A program made the translations under genes and the position numbers. Of a DNA stretch of 64,000 nt, positions 24,685 to 33,444 are shown in pieces. Where the stretch lies: contig JAJFIQ010000019.1 of the NCBI GenBank assembly GCA_021774785.1, positions 186,001-250,000 on the forward strand, written 5' to 3'. Numbering within the stretch: the first letter of the stretch is position 1; each line of letters starts with the position of its first letter. The stretch comes from Emcibacter sp. (GTDB lineage Bacteria; Pseudomonadota; Alphaproteobacteria; Sphingomonadales; Emcibacteraceae). The notes below the pieces were generated by a model. The model searched no databases. It worked only from the letters and a program-made list of their open reading frames with translations, and was not told where the DNA came from.

Positions 24685-25980
24685 ATGAACGAAACAGTTG
24701 TAAGTGGAGACCAAAACGCAGCATTGGATATGAATCAGCGGGCGCGAGATATACTGATAACCAATGATTTGGGGGGATATACTGTACCGAATAAGAATGT
24801 TTATCCCTTTCAGTGGAATTGGGATTCGGCATTTGTGGCTTTGGGATTTGCAGAATTTGATATTGACCGGGCATGGAAAGAGATTGAAACCCTGTTTGAT
24901 GGTCAGTGGAAGGATGGTTTTGTTCCCCAGATTATTTTCTGGCAGGAAAGTGATAGTTATTTTCCGGGGCCAGATGTATGGAATACTGGAAAAAAACCAC
25001 AGACATCGGGAATCACACAGCCACCCGTTGCCGCATCAATGGTTCGGCAGATTTGGCAAAAGGATAAAAGCGATGCAGCTCGCGGTAATCTCGAACGCAT
25101 TTTTCCAAAAATTATGGCTTGGCACAGGTGGTTTGATAAATATCGTGATCCCTTGAGAAAAGGTTTGGTAGTGGCGACTCACCCATGGGAAACCGGTCGT
25201 GATAATGCCCCAGAATGGGACGAGCCCGCAGCATCAGTAGATATTTCTGGCATAGAACCATACGAACGTCGTGATACGCTGCATCTTGATAAGAAAATGC
25301 GCCCACATAAGGAAGATTATGATCGTTTTGTTGCGATGGTTGAATATGGGCGCACCCAAAATTGGGATCATAATGCCATTGCTACCGAAGGACCATTCCG
25401 CGTTGTAGATGTTGGCATGACCATGATGCTGATTAGGGCAAATAAAGATATGCTTGCTCTAGCTAATGAATTTGGCTTTGAAAAAGAAGCTGTTGAAATC
25501 AGAAGTTGGATTGACAGAGCGCAAAATGGGATTAATTTTCTTTGGGATGAGAAAATTGGTGCTTTCTGTTCGAAAGATCTAATTAGTGGTCAATCATCGG
25601 GTATTATAAGCAGCGCGACATTTCTGTGTTATTATGCAGGAGTCGGTTCTGAAGCACAACGTGCAAGCACCGTTAATCATCTGGAGAGAATTGCCGCGAC
25701 TACTGAATTTTTGATGCCAAGTCTATCGCCGGATAATCCCCGGTTTGATGCCATGCGTTATTGGCGCGGTCCTGTTTGGGCTGTTGTCAATTATATGGTT
25801 TCTAAAGGATGCAGGGAAGTTGGTCTAGCTGATTTGTCTGAACGTATTAAGCTCGATACGGCAATGCTGATGAGGCAATCGGGTTTTTTTGAAGCCTTTA
25901 ATCCGGAAACGGGTGAGGGGACAGGCGGAGAGGATTTCTCTTGGACCGCAGCCATGTGGCTGCATTGGGCAGGGAAGTAA
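24685..25980 (+). CDS. mgh: Mannosylglycerate/glucosylglycerate hydrolase (GH63)
   Basis: Predicted to hydrolyse 2-O-alpha-mannosyl- (or glucosyl-) D-glycerate to the hexose and D-glycerate in the cytoplasm. The 431 residues are close to the about 440 usual for this small GH63 group, which is an (alpha/alpha)6 barrel without the extra domains of larger members. Visible blocks: YPFQWNWDSAF (40-50, aromatic substrate cage), SYFPGP (91-96), PWETGRDNAPEWDEP (168-181, probable catalytic acid Asp173), RYWRGPVWAVVNY (358-370) and FFEAFNPETGEG (401-412, probable catalytic base Glu403), then FSWTAA. The spacing fits my memory of GH63 glycosylglycerate hydrolases; residue roles are by analogy. The downstream mannonate dehydratase favours mannose over glucose. 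The stop is 3 bp from the next start. Confidence 0.87.
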   Translation: MNETVVSGDQNAALDMNQRARDILITNDLGGYTVPNKNVYPFQWNWDSAFVALGFAEFDIDRAWKEIETLFDGQWKDGFVPQIIFWQESDSYFPGPDVWNTGKKPQTSGITQPPVAASMVRQIWQKDKSDAARGNLERIFPKIMAWHRWFDKYRDPLRKGLVVATHPWETGRDNAPEWDEPAASVDISGIEPYERRDTLHLDKKMRPHKEDYDRFVAMVEYGRTQNWDHNAIATEGPFRVVDVGMTMMLIRANKDMLALANEFGFEKEAVEIRSWIDRAQNGINFLWDEKIGAFCSKDLISGQSSGIISSATFLCYYAGVGSEAQRASTVNHLERIAATTEFLMPSLSPDNPRFDAMRYWRGPVWAVVNYMVSKGCREVGLADLSERIKLDTAMLMRQSGFFEAFNPETGEGTGGEDFSWTAAMWLHWAGK

Positions 25981-25983
25981 GTT

Positions 25984-26769
25984 ATGCTCGAAGGCAAGAC
26001 TATTATTATTACTGGTGCAAACTCAGGTATTGGATGGGGAATAGCGCAGGCTGCCCATGCCGTCGGGGCAAATATTTTGCTTCATGGGATGGATGTCAAT
26101 GACGTATCCAAATGCGTACAGCAGCTTGGTGATAGGGCGGCATGGGTAGGTGGTGACTTGAGGGTTATCTCCCACATTGAAGAAGTGGTTCCAGCGGCGA
26201 TAGAGGCCTTCGGGCAGGTGGATGGTCTGGTTAATAATGCGGCGGTTTTGACGCGGGATGATTTGCAGACAACAAATGCCGAAATTCATGATGATATTAT
26301 GGCTATCAATTGTCGTGCGCCAATGCTGTTATGTCAGCAAGTCGTGGCACAATTTCGCAAGCAGGAAAGTGGCGGTTCAATCGTCAACATCGGTTCTATC
26401 AATGCGCATTGTGGTCAGTCAAATATCCTGAGTTATTCAATGTCTAAAGGGGCCATGCAGACTATGACCCGTAATTTGGGGGATAGTCTTGGGGCTGAAA
26501 AAATCCGTGTTAATCAACTGAATGTGGGATGGACATTAACGGAGAATGAAGACCGTCTTCAACGTTCGGAAGGTTGTTCTGAAAACTGGTTGGAAGAAGT
26601 ACCAGAGGTTTTTGCACCTTCAGGCATGTTACTTTTGCCTGAAAATATTGCAACACATACAGTTTTCTGGCTATCTGATGCTTCGGCACCTGTGAACGGA
26701 CAGGTTTATGAAGTGGAACAATATCCTTTGATCGGCCGCAATAAAATTGGTTCAAGCATAAGAGATTAA
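25984..26769 (+). CDS. Short-chain dehydrogenase/reductase, probable sugar (mannose) dehydrogenase
   Basis: A 261-residue classical SDR: nucleotide motif TGANSGIGWG (10-19), NNAAV near 86-90, and the catalytic Ser and Tyr-x-x-x-Lys in NIGSINAHCG and YSMSKGA. It follows the mannosylglycerate hydrolase by 3 bp and precedes mannonate dehydratase by 2 bp, so it belongs to one operon. Two roles fit: oxidation of free mannose to mannono-lactone, the substrate of the SMP-30-type lactonase at 27977, or interconversion of fructuronate and mannonate. Presence of a lactonase and absence of any hexose kinase or isomerase favours the first. The substrate is inferred from neighbours only. Confidence 0.85.
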   Translation: MLEGKTIIITGANSGIGWGIAQAAHAVGANILLHGMDVNDVSKCVQQLGDRAAWVGGDLRVISHIEEVVPAAIEAFGQVDGLVNNAAVLTRDDLQTTNAEIHDDIMAINCRAPMLLCQQVVAQFRKQESGGSIVNIGSINAHCGQSNILSYSMSKGAMQTMTRNLGDSLGAEKIRVNQLNVGWTLTENEDRLQRSEGCSENWLEEVPEVFAPSGMLLLPENIATHTVFWLSDASAPVNGQVYEVEQYPLIGRNKIGSSIRD

Positions 26770-26771
26770 GA

Positions 26772-27956
26772 ATGTATGAGGCATGGCGCTGGTTTGGGCC
26801 AGATGATAGCGTAACACTTGACCATATTCGACAGACGGGCGCAACCGACATTGTTACGGCCCTTCATCACATACCAATTGGCGACGTGTGGCCTCTGGAA
26901 GAAATCACGGCACGAAAGAAACTCATTGAGGGGCATGTTGCGGGTCGTACGTCCCTCAAATGGTCTGTTGTGGAAAGTGTGCCTGTTCATGATGACATCA
27001 AGCGCGGGGCGGATGGATGTGATCGTTATATTGCCAGTTTTGTATCAACTTTACAAAACCTGGCTCGGGCCGGGATCAGGGTAGTTTGTTATAATTTTAT
27101 GCCGGTTATTGACTGGACGCGGACGGACCTGCGGTTTTCCCTGCCTTCAGGGGCACTGGCCTTGCGGTTTGATCAGGATGTATTTGCCGCATTTGATCTG
27201 TTTATCCTGAAGCGGAAAGAAGCTGTCCAAGATTATAACAAGGCTGAAATCGGGCGGGCGCAAGATATTTTTGAAACCATGACAGCGGAGGACGTCACCC
27301 AACTGGTCAAAACAATAGTATCTGGGCTGCCAGGCAAGATGACAGGTGATTATGGCCTTGATGATTTCAGAGCTGCCCTGGCCACATATAAAACCATCAC
27401 TAAAGAAGCCCTGCGGGCAAATTTGCTAAAATTCCTTGATGTTGTTCTGCCCGTAGCGGAAAGGCTGGGGGTGAAGCTTGTTATTCACCCAGATGATCCG
27501 CCGAGAGACATATTCGGTTTGCCCCGTATTGTCTGTACGGCCAAAGATCTGGAATATTTGTTTGCGGCACAGCCAAGTGTGTCAAACGGGTTGGCTTTAT
27601 GTGTTGGTACCTTCGGCAGTCATCCGGATAATGATTTACCGCATATGGCTGAACGGTTTGGTAACCGTATTTATTTTTCCCATCTGCGCGGTGTTAAGAA
27701 GGATCTGGCAGACCCGCGTTCCTTCACAGAGGCGGCTCATCTGGACAGTGATATTGATATGATTGCGGTGATAGAGAAGCTGCTTCAGGCAGAAAAGGTC
27801 AGGGGGGTGGAAATTTATATCCGCCCCGATCACGGACACCAGATGCTGGATGATCTAGAGAAAACCGCCAACCCGGGGTATTCGGCCATTGGGCGCTTGA
27901 AAGGCCTTGCGGAAATAAGGGGCGTAATACGTACGCTTGACCGAGGGCTAGACTGA
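26772..27956 (+). CDS. uxuA: D-mannonate dehydratase
   Basis: Predicted to dehydrate D-mannonate to 2-keto-3-deoxy-D-gluconate, a TIM-barrel metalloenzyme. The 394-residue protein begins MYEAWRWFGPDDSVTLDHIR and has ALHHIPIGDVWPLEEI, the UxuA signatures. Metal-ligand candidates lie in KLVIHPDDPPRDIFGLPRI (His), LCVGTFGSHPDND (Cys/His), IYFSHLRGV (His) and RPDHGHQMLDD (Asp). ATG start follows the SDR stop by 2 bp. Its place after a mannosylglycerate hydrolase argues that mannose is degraded by an oxidative, non-phosphorylating route. KDG kinase and aldolase are not in this window and would have to be elsewhere. Confidence 0.93.
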   Translation: MYEAWRWFGPDDSVTLDHIRQTGATDIVTALHHIPIGDVWPLEEITARKKLIEGHVAGRTSLKWSVVESVPVHDDIKRGADGCDRYIASFVSTLQNLARAGIRVVCYNFMPVIDWTRTDLRFSLPSGALALRFDQDVFAAFDLFILKRKEAVQDYNKAEIGRAQDIFETMTAEDVTQLVKTIVSGLPGKMTGDYGLDDFRAALATYKTITKEALRANLLKFLDVVLPVAERLGVKLVIHPDDPPRDIFGLPRIVCTAKDLEYLFAAQPSVSNGLALCVGTFGSHPDNDLPHMAERFGNRIYFSHLRGVKKDLADPRSFTEAAHLDSDIDMIAVIEKLLQAEKVRGVEIYIRPDHGHQMLDDLEKTANPGYSAIGRLKGLAEIRGVIRTLDRGLD

Positions 27957-27976
27957 TGGTGATTTAGAGGTTTGTA

Positions 27977-28879
27977 ATGGTCAAAATTATAGCGAATTTT
28001 AATAACACATTGGGGGAGGGGCCGCTTTGGTCTCCTAACCATAATGCCTTATTCTGGATTGATATTATAGAGGGAAAGCTATTTCGTTTCTGTCCTTCAG
28101 ATCAAAAAACTAGGTTTTGGGAAATTGGTGCAAAAACAGCCGTTGTAGTTGCAACTTCCGACCAGCGTCTGTTGCTGGCCTGTCAGAACTTTCTATTATT
28201 GTTTGATCCAGAGACAGGAAAGGGCAATCAGCTGTTAGATTTTGAAACAAATATACCGAATAACAGACCCAATGATGGCAAGGTTGACCCCTCTGGTCGC
28301 TTTTGGTTTGGGACAACGGATGATTTGGAGAAAAAAGTTTCCGGTACAGTCTATTGTTATGGGCAGAACAGCAAACTGACCCCTGTTCTGGAAGATATTG
28401 GCAATCCTAACACATTTGCCTGGAGCCCGGATAAAACCAGATTTTATACGGCTGATTCCGTCCGGCAAATTATGTGGGTGTTTGACTATGACGATAAAAC
28501 CGGTGACATCTCCAATCAACGGGAGTTCTTCTCGCTGGTTGGTACCGACATTATACCGGACGGCTCCACAGTAGATGCAGAAGGATACTTGTGGAATGCC
28601 CAATGGAATGGCTGGCGCATTGTTCGATATGCACCGGATGGCACGATTGATCGGATTGTTAAAATGCCAGTGGCCTGCCCTACCAGTTGTATTTTTGGTG
28701 ATGAAAAGTTGAATATTTTGTATGTGACATCTGCCAGAAAGGGTCAAACAGAACAGCAGTTGCGACAACAACCCCATGCGGGCGCGTTATTTGCGTTGGA
28801 TGTGGGTGTTAAAGGGGTAACTCCAGTAGCATTCGATATGTTTAATTTGAGGGATGTACCATCGAAAGTGAATGTGTAA
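27977..28879 (+). CDS. SMP-30/gluconolactonase-family lactonase
   Basis: A 300-residue six-bladed beta-propeller hydrolase of the SMP-30/LRE family. It has the N-terminal metal glutamate in LGEGPLWSPNH, then NRPNDGKVDPSGRFWFGT (Asn ligand), FAWSPDKTRFYTAD and PDGSTVDAEGYLWNAQWNGW (Asp ligand). Such enzymes open sugar-acid lactones. Here it would open mannono-1,4- or 1,5-lactone produced by the SDR, giving mannonate for UxuA. AGAGG precedes the ATG by a normal distance and the gap to uxuA is 20 bp, so it ends the operon. No signal peptide, so it is cytoplasmic. Confidence 0.9.
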   Translation: MVKIIANFNNTLGEGPLWSPNHNALFWIDIIEGKLFRFCPSDQKTRFWEIGAKTAVVVATSDQRLLLACQNFLLLFDPETGKGNQLLDFETNIPNNRPNDGKVDPSGRFWFGTTDDLEKKVSGTVYCYGQNSKLTPVLEDIGNPNTFAWSPDKTRFYTADSVRQIMWVFDYDDKTGDISNQREFFSLVGTDIIPDGSTVDAEGYLWNAQWNGWRIVRYAPDGTIDRIVKMPVACPTSCIFGDEKLNILYVTSARKGQTEQQLRQQPHAGALFALDVGVKGVTPVAFDMFNLRDVPSKVNV

Positions 28880-29271
28880 TTCGAATGGGCAGAAAATTTG
28901 ATATCACAGGGTCCTTCATCAGGATATATGCAAGTTGAAATGTTAGAAAAACCAAAACGTTTTTATTCAAAGTAATTCCCAGTAATTTATCATCATAGGC
29001 GTTTACCCTAATCTGCCAAAATGCATGCTTGACGCCCAAGAGGTGTTCTCTGACTATGCTCCTCGGACGCCTGATCTTGTGTCCTCACATGCTCAAACGG
29101 ATTTTGGTTCTGACTAGCATCTTCAGGGGAAGCCCCGCTTAATTCTGAGGCTACACTTTAATCGGCTAGACGCTGTTGGTTTTGGATTATCTCCGGTTCA
29201 TAATCTGGTCTTAGAAGGATAAAAACAAGTTTTTGGAACAGTTTAGTCGTACCGGGGTAATACCCCCATTT
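28880..29271. other. Intergenic stretch with no recognisable gene
   Basis: About 390 bp between the end of the sugar operon and the convergent RpiR gene. I see no open frame with family likeness, no tRNA and no strong repeat. A short hairpin CCCCC-ATTTTTA-GGGGG (29263-29279) overlaps the stop of the RpiR gene and could help termination from either side. Confidence 0.5.
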
Positions 29272-30117
29272 TTAGGGGGCTTCTGAAGTAGAATTTTCTT
29301 TTTGGTAGGCATAACCAATAACCAGTACCTGCGCAAGACAGAGTGACGCACTTAGCGATCTAAACTGGCGGACTTCGGTCTCATTTATTTCAAATGACAC
29401 CGTTGCTAGTGTAGCGATCGGGCTGATTGGACTGTCTGTAATGGCAATGATATTATCGGTATGCTCAGTTGCTTCGGAAACGAGATCCAGCGTTTCAGGC
29501 GTATAATGGCGATAGCTGATGGCAATCATTAAATCGTCTGATGTGATGCCCACAGTCTGTCCCTTGGCCAGACCGCCGACGCTATCAATCAGAATGCAGC
29601 GTTTGTTGGTTTCTTGTAGGGCATAAGCCAGATAAGTTGCAACGGGAAAAGATCGTCTAAAACCAATAATATATATTGTATTAGCTTTGGTGATCATATT
29701 TATGGCTTTATCCAGATCGGCCCGATTTATATTTGCCTTCAGATTTTCAAGGGACTGTTTATTGCTTTCGGTAAATTCTACCAACAGGTGAAATGGATCA
29801 TTATTGTCAAGTTGCGTTTTGTCGTTAGCATGTTTTATGCGTTCATTATAGTCTAGATTTCCTGCTCCGCTGATTAACTCGTCGCGAAATAAACGCTGCA
29901 TCTGGCGGGCACTGTTAAAGCCAAAAGCCTTGGCAAAACGGACAATTGTAGAAGCCTGCCCACCGCATCTTTCTGCTACAACGGCGAGAGTTTCTATGGC
30001 CAAATCATTGGGGTGATCCAGAATATAGCGCGATACTTGCTTAAGCCGTTTACTCAGTGTTTCATGTTTTCTGATAATTTCCTGGCGGAATTCTTCTACT
30101 GAACTGTATTTCGTCAT
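29272..30117 (-). CDS. MurR/RpiR-family transcriptional regulator
   Basis: A 281-residue regulator. The N-terminal RpiR helix-turn-helix domain (1-80) includes RLKQVSRYILDHPNDLAIET and CGGQASTIVRFAKAFGFNS; the C-terminal SIS phosphosugar-type domain (about 125-265) includes NTIYIIGFRRSFPVATYLAY, LMIAISYRHYTPETLDL and IIAITDSPISPIA. It lies 147 bp beyond the end of the DgcA-like gene on the same strand and has a dyad just upstream of its own start. It may control the dgcNA-like operon, but RpiR proteins can act on distant genes, so the target is inference. A SIS domain suggests a sugar-related or amino-sugar signal. Confidence 0.92.
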   Translation of the reverse strand: MTKYSSVEEFRQEIIRKHETLSKRLKQVSRYILDHPNDLAIETLAVVAERCGGQASTIVRFAKAFGFNSARQMQRLFRDELISGAGNLDYNERIKHANDKTQLDNNDPFHLLVEFTESNKQSLENLKANINRADLDKAINMITKANTIYIIGFRRSFPVATYLAYALQETNKRCILIDSVGGLAKGQTVGITSDDLMIAISYRHYTPETLDLVSEATEHTDNIIAITDSPISPIATLATVSFEINETEVRQFRSLSASLCLAQVLVIGYAYQKENSTSEAP

Positions 30118-30141
30118 AAGAATCTCATCGGTTATTATAGG

Positions 30142-30173
30142 CTAAGAATATATTTATAGAATATATATTCCTA
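30142..30173. promoter_or_regulatory. Dyad upstream of the RpiR gene
   Basis: CTAAGAATATAT (30142-30153) and ATATATTCCTAG (30162-30173) are complementary at 11 of 12 positions across 8 bases, and GAATATATATTC (30159-30170) is itself a palindrome. The position, 25-55 bases before the regulator start, suits an autoregulatory operator. Confidence 0.55.
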
Positions 30174-30264
30174 GCGCCATAAAAGTGCAATATTAATATC
30201 AGAATACGGGGAATGATATGTGGTTATAAAATTTCGGCTGCCAGAAGTTATTTTGCAACCAGCC

Positions 30265-31374
30265 TTAAACGGTTATCCGGCTTTCGTTGTCAAGGGTGTT
30301 TTTATCTATTTCTGCTCCGTGACCGTTGGTTTCGGGTAGATGTAATAGGCCGCCAATTTTATCATCAAATGTCACGCCCCCAATCACTGGGTCATCCTTG
30401 AAATGGTAGCAGGAATCCAGATCAATGAATGAAATATTCGGTCGCGCTATGGCAAGATGCGTTGCCGCGCTCAGGCTCAGGCGGCTTTCCGCAAAACATC
30501 CGATCATACATTTAACCCCTGCGGCTTCGGCAATGGCATTAATTTTCAACCCCGTATGAATACCACCTGCTTTGCCAAGTTTGATATTGAGATAATCTGC
30601 GGCGCCACGCTTGATCAGCTTCAAGGCGTCTTTGTCATCAAATATACTTTCATCAGCACATATGGGCAGGTCAACCTTATCCCGAAGACGTGCCAGACCA
30701 TCATAATCCCATACCGCAAGGGGCTGCTCAGAATATTGCAGGTTTAAGGGCTTCATGGCATTGATATTGGCTACTGCCGTTGGATAGTCCCAGCCCTGAT
30801 TGCTATCCATTTTAATGGCAATATTCGGACCTGCCAGCTCTCTGACGGCTTTGACATGAGCGACATCTTCAAGGCCTTGCCGTCCCACCTTCATCTTGAT
30901 AGCGTTAAAACCTGCATCCAGAACTTGTTGTGCTTGGGTTCTGGTTTCTTCGACTGTATCCTGTATTCCTATGGTCAGGTCAGTTCTGATTTCCCGGCGT
31001 TCGCCCCCCAATAGACGGTAGAGCGGCATATTGGCTGCTTTGGCGGCAATATCATATAGTGCCATATCAAAAGCAGACCGGATTGATGGTTCACCAACTG
31101 TGGAGGCATTAATTTCCCCCATGCGTGCTTCTATGGCCAGGGCATCTTTGCCCTTTATCATTGCCGCTAATTCTTTTGCGGTGACATAATTTCTTTCCTG
31201 ACTGTCGCCTGTAATCGGGGCAAAGGGACTTGCTTCACCCCAACCGTATATACCGCTTTCCGTGATGATTTTAACCACCACATTATGGGCGGCATTTATG
31301 ACGCCAAGGGGTACCCGTATGGGATTGGTTATGGCAACATTTAGTTTGCTAATGTCAATTTTTACGATGTTCAT
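30265..31374 (-). CDS. dgcA: Enolase-superfamily racemase/epimerase, DgcA-like
   Basis: A 369-residue member of the muconate-lactonising/dipeptide-epimerase subgroup. All active-site elements are visible: Lys160-x-Lys162 in AIKMKVGRQG, metal ligands Asp190 (IKMDSNQGW), Glu216 (YSEQPLAVWDYDG) and Asp241 (ICADESIFDD), and Lys265/Lys268 in YLNIKLGKAGG. Substrate class: Ala-Glu type dipeptides or N-acyl amino acids. Its partner 10 bp upstream is a DUF1611 protein; in marine bacteria such pairs (DgcN-DgcA) convert D-glutamate through N-acetyl-D-glutamate to the L form. That pairing is the basis for the name; a true L-Ala-D/L-Glu epimerase remains possible. The pair is read from the region next to the GntR gene. 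Confidence 0.85.
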   Translation of the reverse strand: MNIVKIDISKLNVAITNPIRVPLGVINAAHNVVVKIITESGIYGWGEASPFAPITGDSQERNYVTAKELAAMIKGKDALAIEARMGEINASTVGEPSIRSAFDMALYDIAAKAANMPLYRLLGGERREIRTDLTIGIQDTVEETRTQAQQVLDAGFNAIKMKVGRQGLEDVAHVKAVRELAGPNIAIKMDSNQGWDYPTAVANINAMKPLNLQYSEQPLAVWDYDGLARLRDKVDLPICADESIFDDKDALKLIKRGAADYLNIKLGKAGGIHTGLKINAIAEAAGVKCMIGCFAESRLSLSAATHLAIARPNISFIDLDSCYHFKDDPVIGGVTFDDKIGGLLHLPETNGHGAEIDKNTLDNESRITV

Positions 31375-31384
31375 TTATAGTCCC

Positions 31385-32407
31385 TCAGAATGAAAATTCT
31401 TTATTCAGTAGGTTAATAATTGGCCGCGTTCCATTTTTTAGCGGGTCTACACAAGGTAAGCCAACTCTTGCCGACAGGGCAGACAGATAAGCTTCCCGCT
31501 CTTCATTATTGAGGGAGGATGTATTCACACTAACCCCGACGCATCTTATTTCTTTATTTATCTGACTACCAATGGCGATGGTGCGTCCGATCACCTGCTC
31601 AATTGAGGGTAACTCAAAGTCATCCCACCCCAGAATATGAGTTCTCCCCGCTTCGTGACAGACGATAAACGCATCAGGTTGCGACCCCACAAGAAGACCC
31701 ATGCTGACAGAGCTATATCCCGGGTGGAAAATGCCACCCTGGCCCTCAATTACATCCCAATGATCAGGACAGTTATCAGGTGATAGGATTTCTGCGGCAC
31801 CAGAGATGAAGTCCCCGACCACGGCGTCTATGGGGATGCCTGTACCCGCGATCATAATACCGGTTTGACCACTTGCCCTGAAATCGGCATTCATACCCGC
31901 CGCTTTCATATCTTTTTCCAGTGCAAGAGCGGTGTATTTTTTCCCCAACGCACAATCCGTACCAACCATAAGTATTCTGCGTCCGCTACGCTTTCTGCCA
32001 GTTCCGACAGGTAGAGTTTTTGGTGGTACACGGACATCAATCAGCCTCGCCCCTGTTTGCGCGGCTGCTTCCCGAAGACGCGGAATGTCATTCAGAAGTG
32101 TATGAACCCCCGCGACAATATCAATGCCCCGTATTGCGGCTTCAGATAATATATCCAACCATGAGTCGGGAATACTACCGCCCACAGCCGCCGTTCCAAT
32201 TATCAGCGATTCAATGCCCGCAGCAGAAGCCTGTTCAAGGGTCATTGCAGGCAGGCCCAAGTCAACCGTACCTTCTGGTAGGCTTAATTGGCCTTTACAC
32301 AGGTCACGTCGCCATTCAACCATGCCTAATCCAGTCTTGGCGTAGCTGTTCTCAACGGCATCTCCAACAAAAATTAAATAGGGTGGTTTCAGTTCTATGG
32401 ACTTCAT
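31385..32407 (-). CDS. dgcN: DUF1611 P-loop protein, DgcN-like (D-glutamate N-acetyltransferase family)
   Basis: A 340-residue protein with the DUF1611 layout: an N-terminal Rossmann-like part (about 1-125) with GTAAVGGSIPDSW, and a C-terminal P-loop domain with VGTDCALGKKYTAL (148-161) and VIEGQGGIFHPGYSSVS. Family members with this fold were shown in marine bacteria to act as N-acetyltransferases on D-amino acids such as D-glutamate, together with DgcA. The gene precedes the DgcA-like gene by 10 bp and is divergent from the GntR regulator gene at 32585. The likely role is entry of D-glutamate into central metabolism; substrate not proven. Confidence 0.83.
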   Translation of the reverse strand: MKSIELKPPYLIFVGDAVENSYAKTGLGMVEWRRDLCKGQLSLPEGTVDLGLPAMTLEQASAAGIESLIIGTAAVGGSIPDSWLDILSEAAIRGIDIVAGVHTLLNDIPRLREAAAQTGARLIDVRVPPKTLPVGTGRKRSGRRILMVGTDCALGKKYTALALEKDMKAAGMNADFRASGQTGIMIAGTGIPIDAVVGDFISGAAEILSPDNCPDHWDVIEGQGGIFHPGYSSVSMGLLVGSQPDAFIVCHEAGRTHILGWDDFELPSIEQVIGRTIAIGSQINKEIRCVGVSVNTSSLNNEEREAYLSALSARVGLPCVDPLKNGTRPIINLLNKEFSF

Positions 32408-32584
32408 TAGTATTCCTTAGCTTTAGGAGTCTATCTTCATATATAGGCTGTCCGATGATATATTGTACAGTGTTAAATTAAAATAAGACAGTTTTGTTGC
32501 TAATTAATCAAACTTAATACCTTGAATAATCCAGTTTATTCATATATGAGTGTCTAATTGATCATTCATAATAAGGATAATGAT

Positions 32585-33271
32585 GTGTCGATATCTACTA
32601 TTCGGAAAAATGATACAGATGACGCATATGAGCTTATTATGGATGCGATCGTCACTCAAAAATTAAAACCTAGTCAGAAGGTATCTGAAAATATACTAAG
32701 TGATATTTTTGGCCTTAGTCGTACCGTATCAAGAAATCTGATTGAACGTCTTATTGCCCAACAATTTCTTGTTTCTCTTTCCCCACGTGTAACACAGGTT
32801 GCACCGCTTACATTATTGGAAATAAAACAAAATTTTACTTTGCGGAAAATTTTTCTCCCTGAAATTCTTTCTCTAACGGGGGCTAAGGTGAATTTTGAAG
32901 AATTGGATAGAATAAATAAAAAAATCCAAAAACTGCTACCAGTAAAGGATGACAAGTCCGCGTTAGAAATTTTAAAAGCCAACAAACAGTTAAATATTGA
33001 GTCCTGTTCTCCATCAGGATACCCACTGATGTATGATTGGGCACGCCAATTGGAAGATACAGCGATGCGTATCTATTGGCTGTATGTAAAAACAAATAAG
33101 GAATTCCCCTATTCAAGTGAACAGCAGGCCACGCTCATAGAAGTTATGAAAAGTGATGAGCCTAAAAAAATTCGCAAGGCATCTCTGGATATAATTCTTC
33201 AGTCGGAGGAAAGAATTTTGAATGCTATTTTTTCCCATGAACAATTCAATACACAAGATCTATTAGTATAG
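32585..33271 (+). CDS. GntR-family regulator with FCD-like C-terminal domain
   Basis: About 228 residues. An N-terminal winged helix (about 10-70) carries YELIMDAIVTQKLKPSQKVS and LSDIFGLSRTVSRNLIERLI, the GntR signature; an all-helical C-terminal ligand domain follows, with NFTLRKIFLPEILSLTGAKV. The GTG at 32585 is chosen because AAGGAT lies just upstream; a TTG at 32558 in the same frame is possible. It is divergent from the dgcN-like gene with about 180 bp between them, so it is the prime candidate regulator of the D-glutamate pair and perhaps of the DUF819 transporter that follows. Confidence 0.85.
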   Translation: MSISTIRKNDTDDAYELIMDAIVTQKLKPSQKVSENILSDIFGLSRTVSRNLIERLIAQQFLVSLSPRVTQVAPLTLLEIKQNFTLRKIFLPEILSLTGAKVNFEELDRINKKIQKLLPVKDDKSALEILKANKQLNIESCSPSGYPLMYDWARQLEDTAMRIYWLYVKTNKEFPYSSEQQATLIEVMKSDEPKKIRKASLDIILQSEERILNAIFSHEQFNTQDLLV

Positions 33272-33444
33272 TCATTACTGCCTGATGAAAGCCTACGATT
33301 AGTTTGGCAATATGGGAAAAATGAAGCGAGCTATCAATTGTATGAGTGAAAAAAATTCAAAGCTGGCGGAATGATAATGATCGAGCCTATGTCTATTAGG
33401 TAATGCCATAGCGAAATTGAGTATTTAATAGTTAGGAGAGAAAT

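Noticed and set aside
28235-28777. Minus-strand open frame of 180 codons
   Set aside because: Antisense to the SMP-30 lactonase gene and without recognisable motifs.
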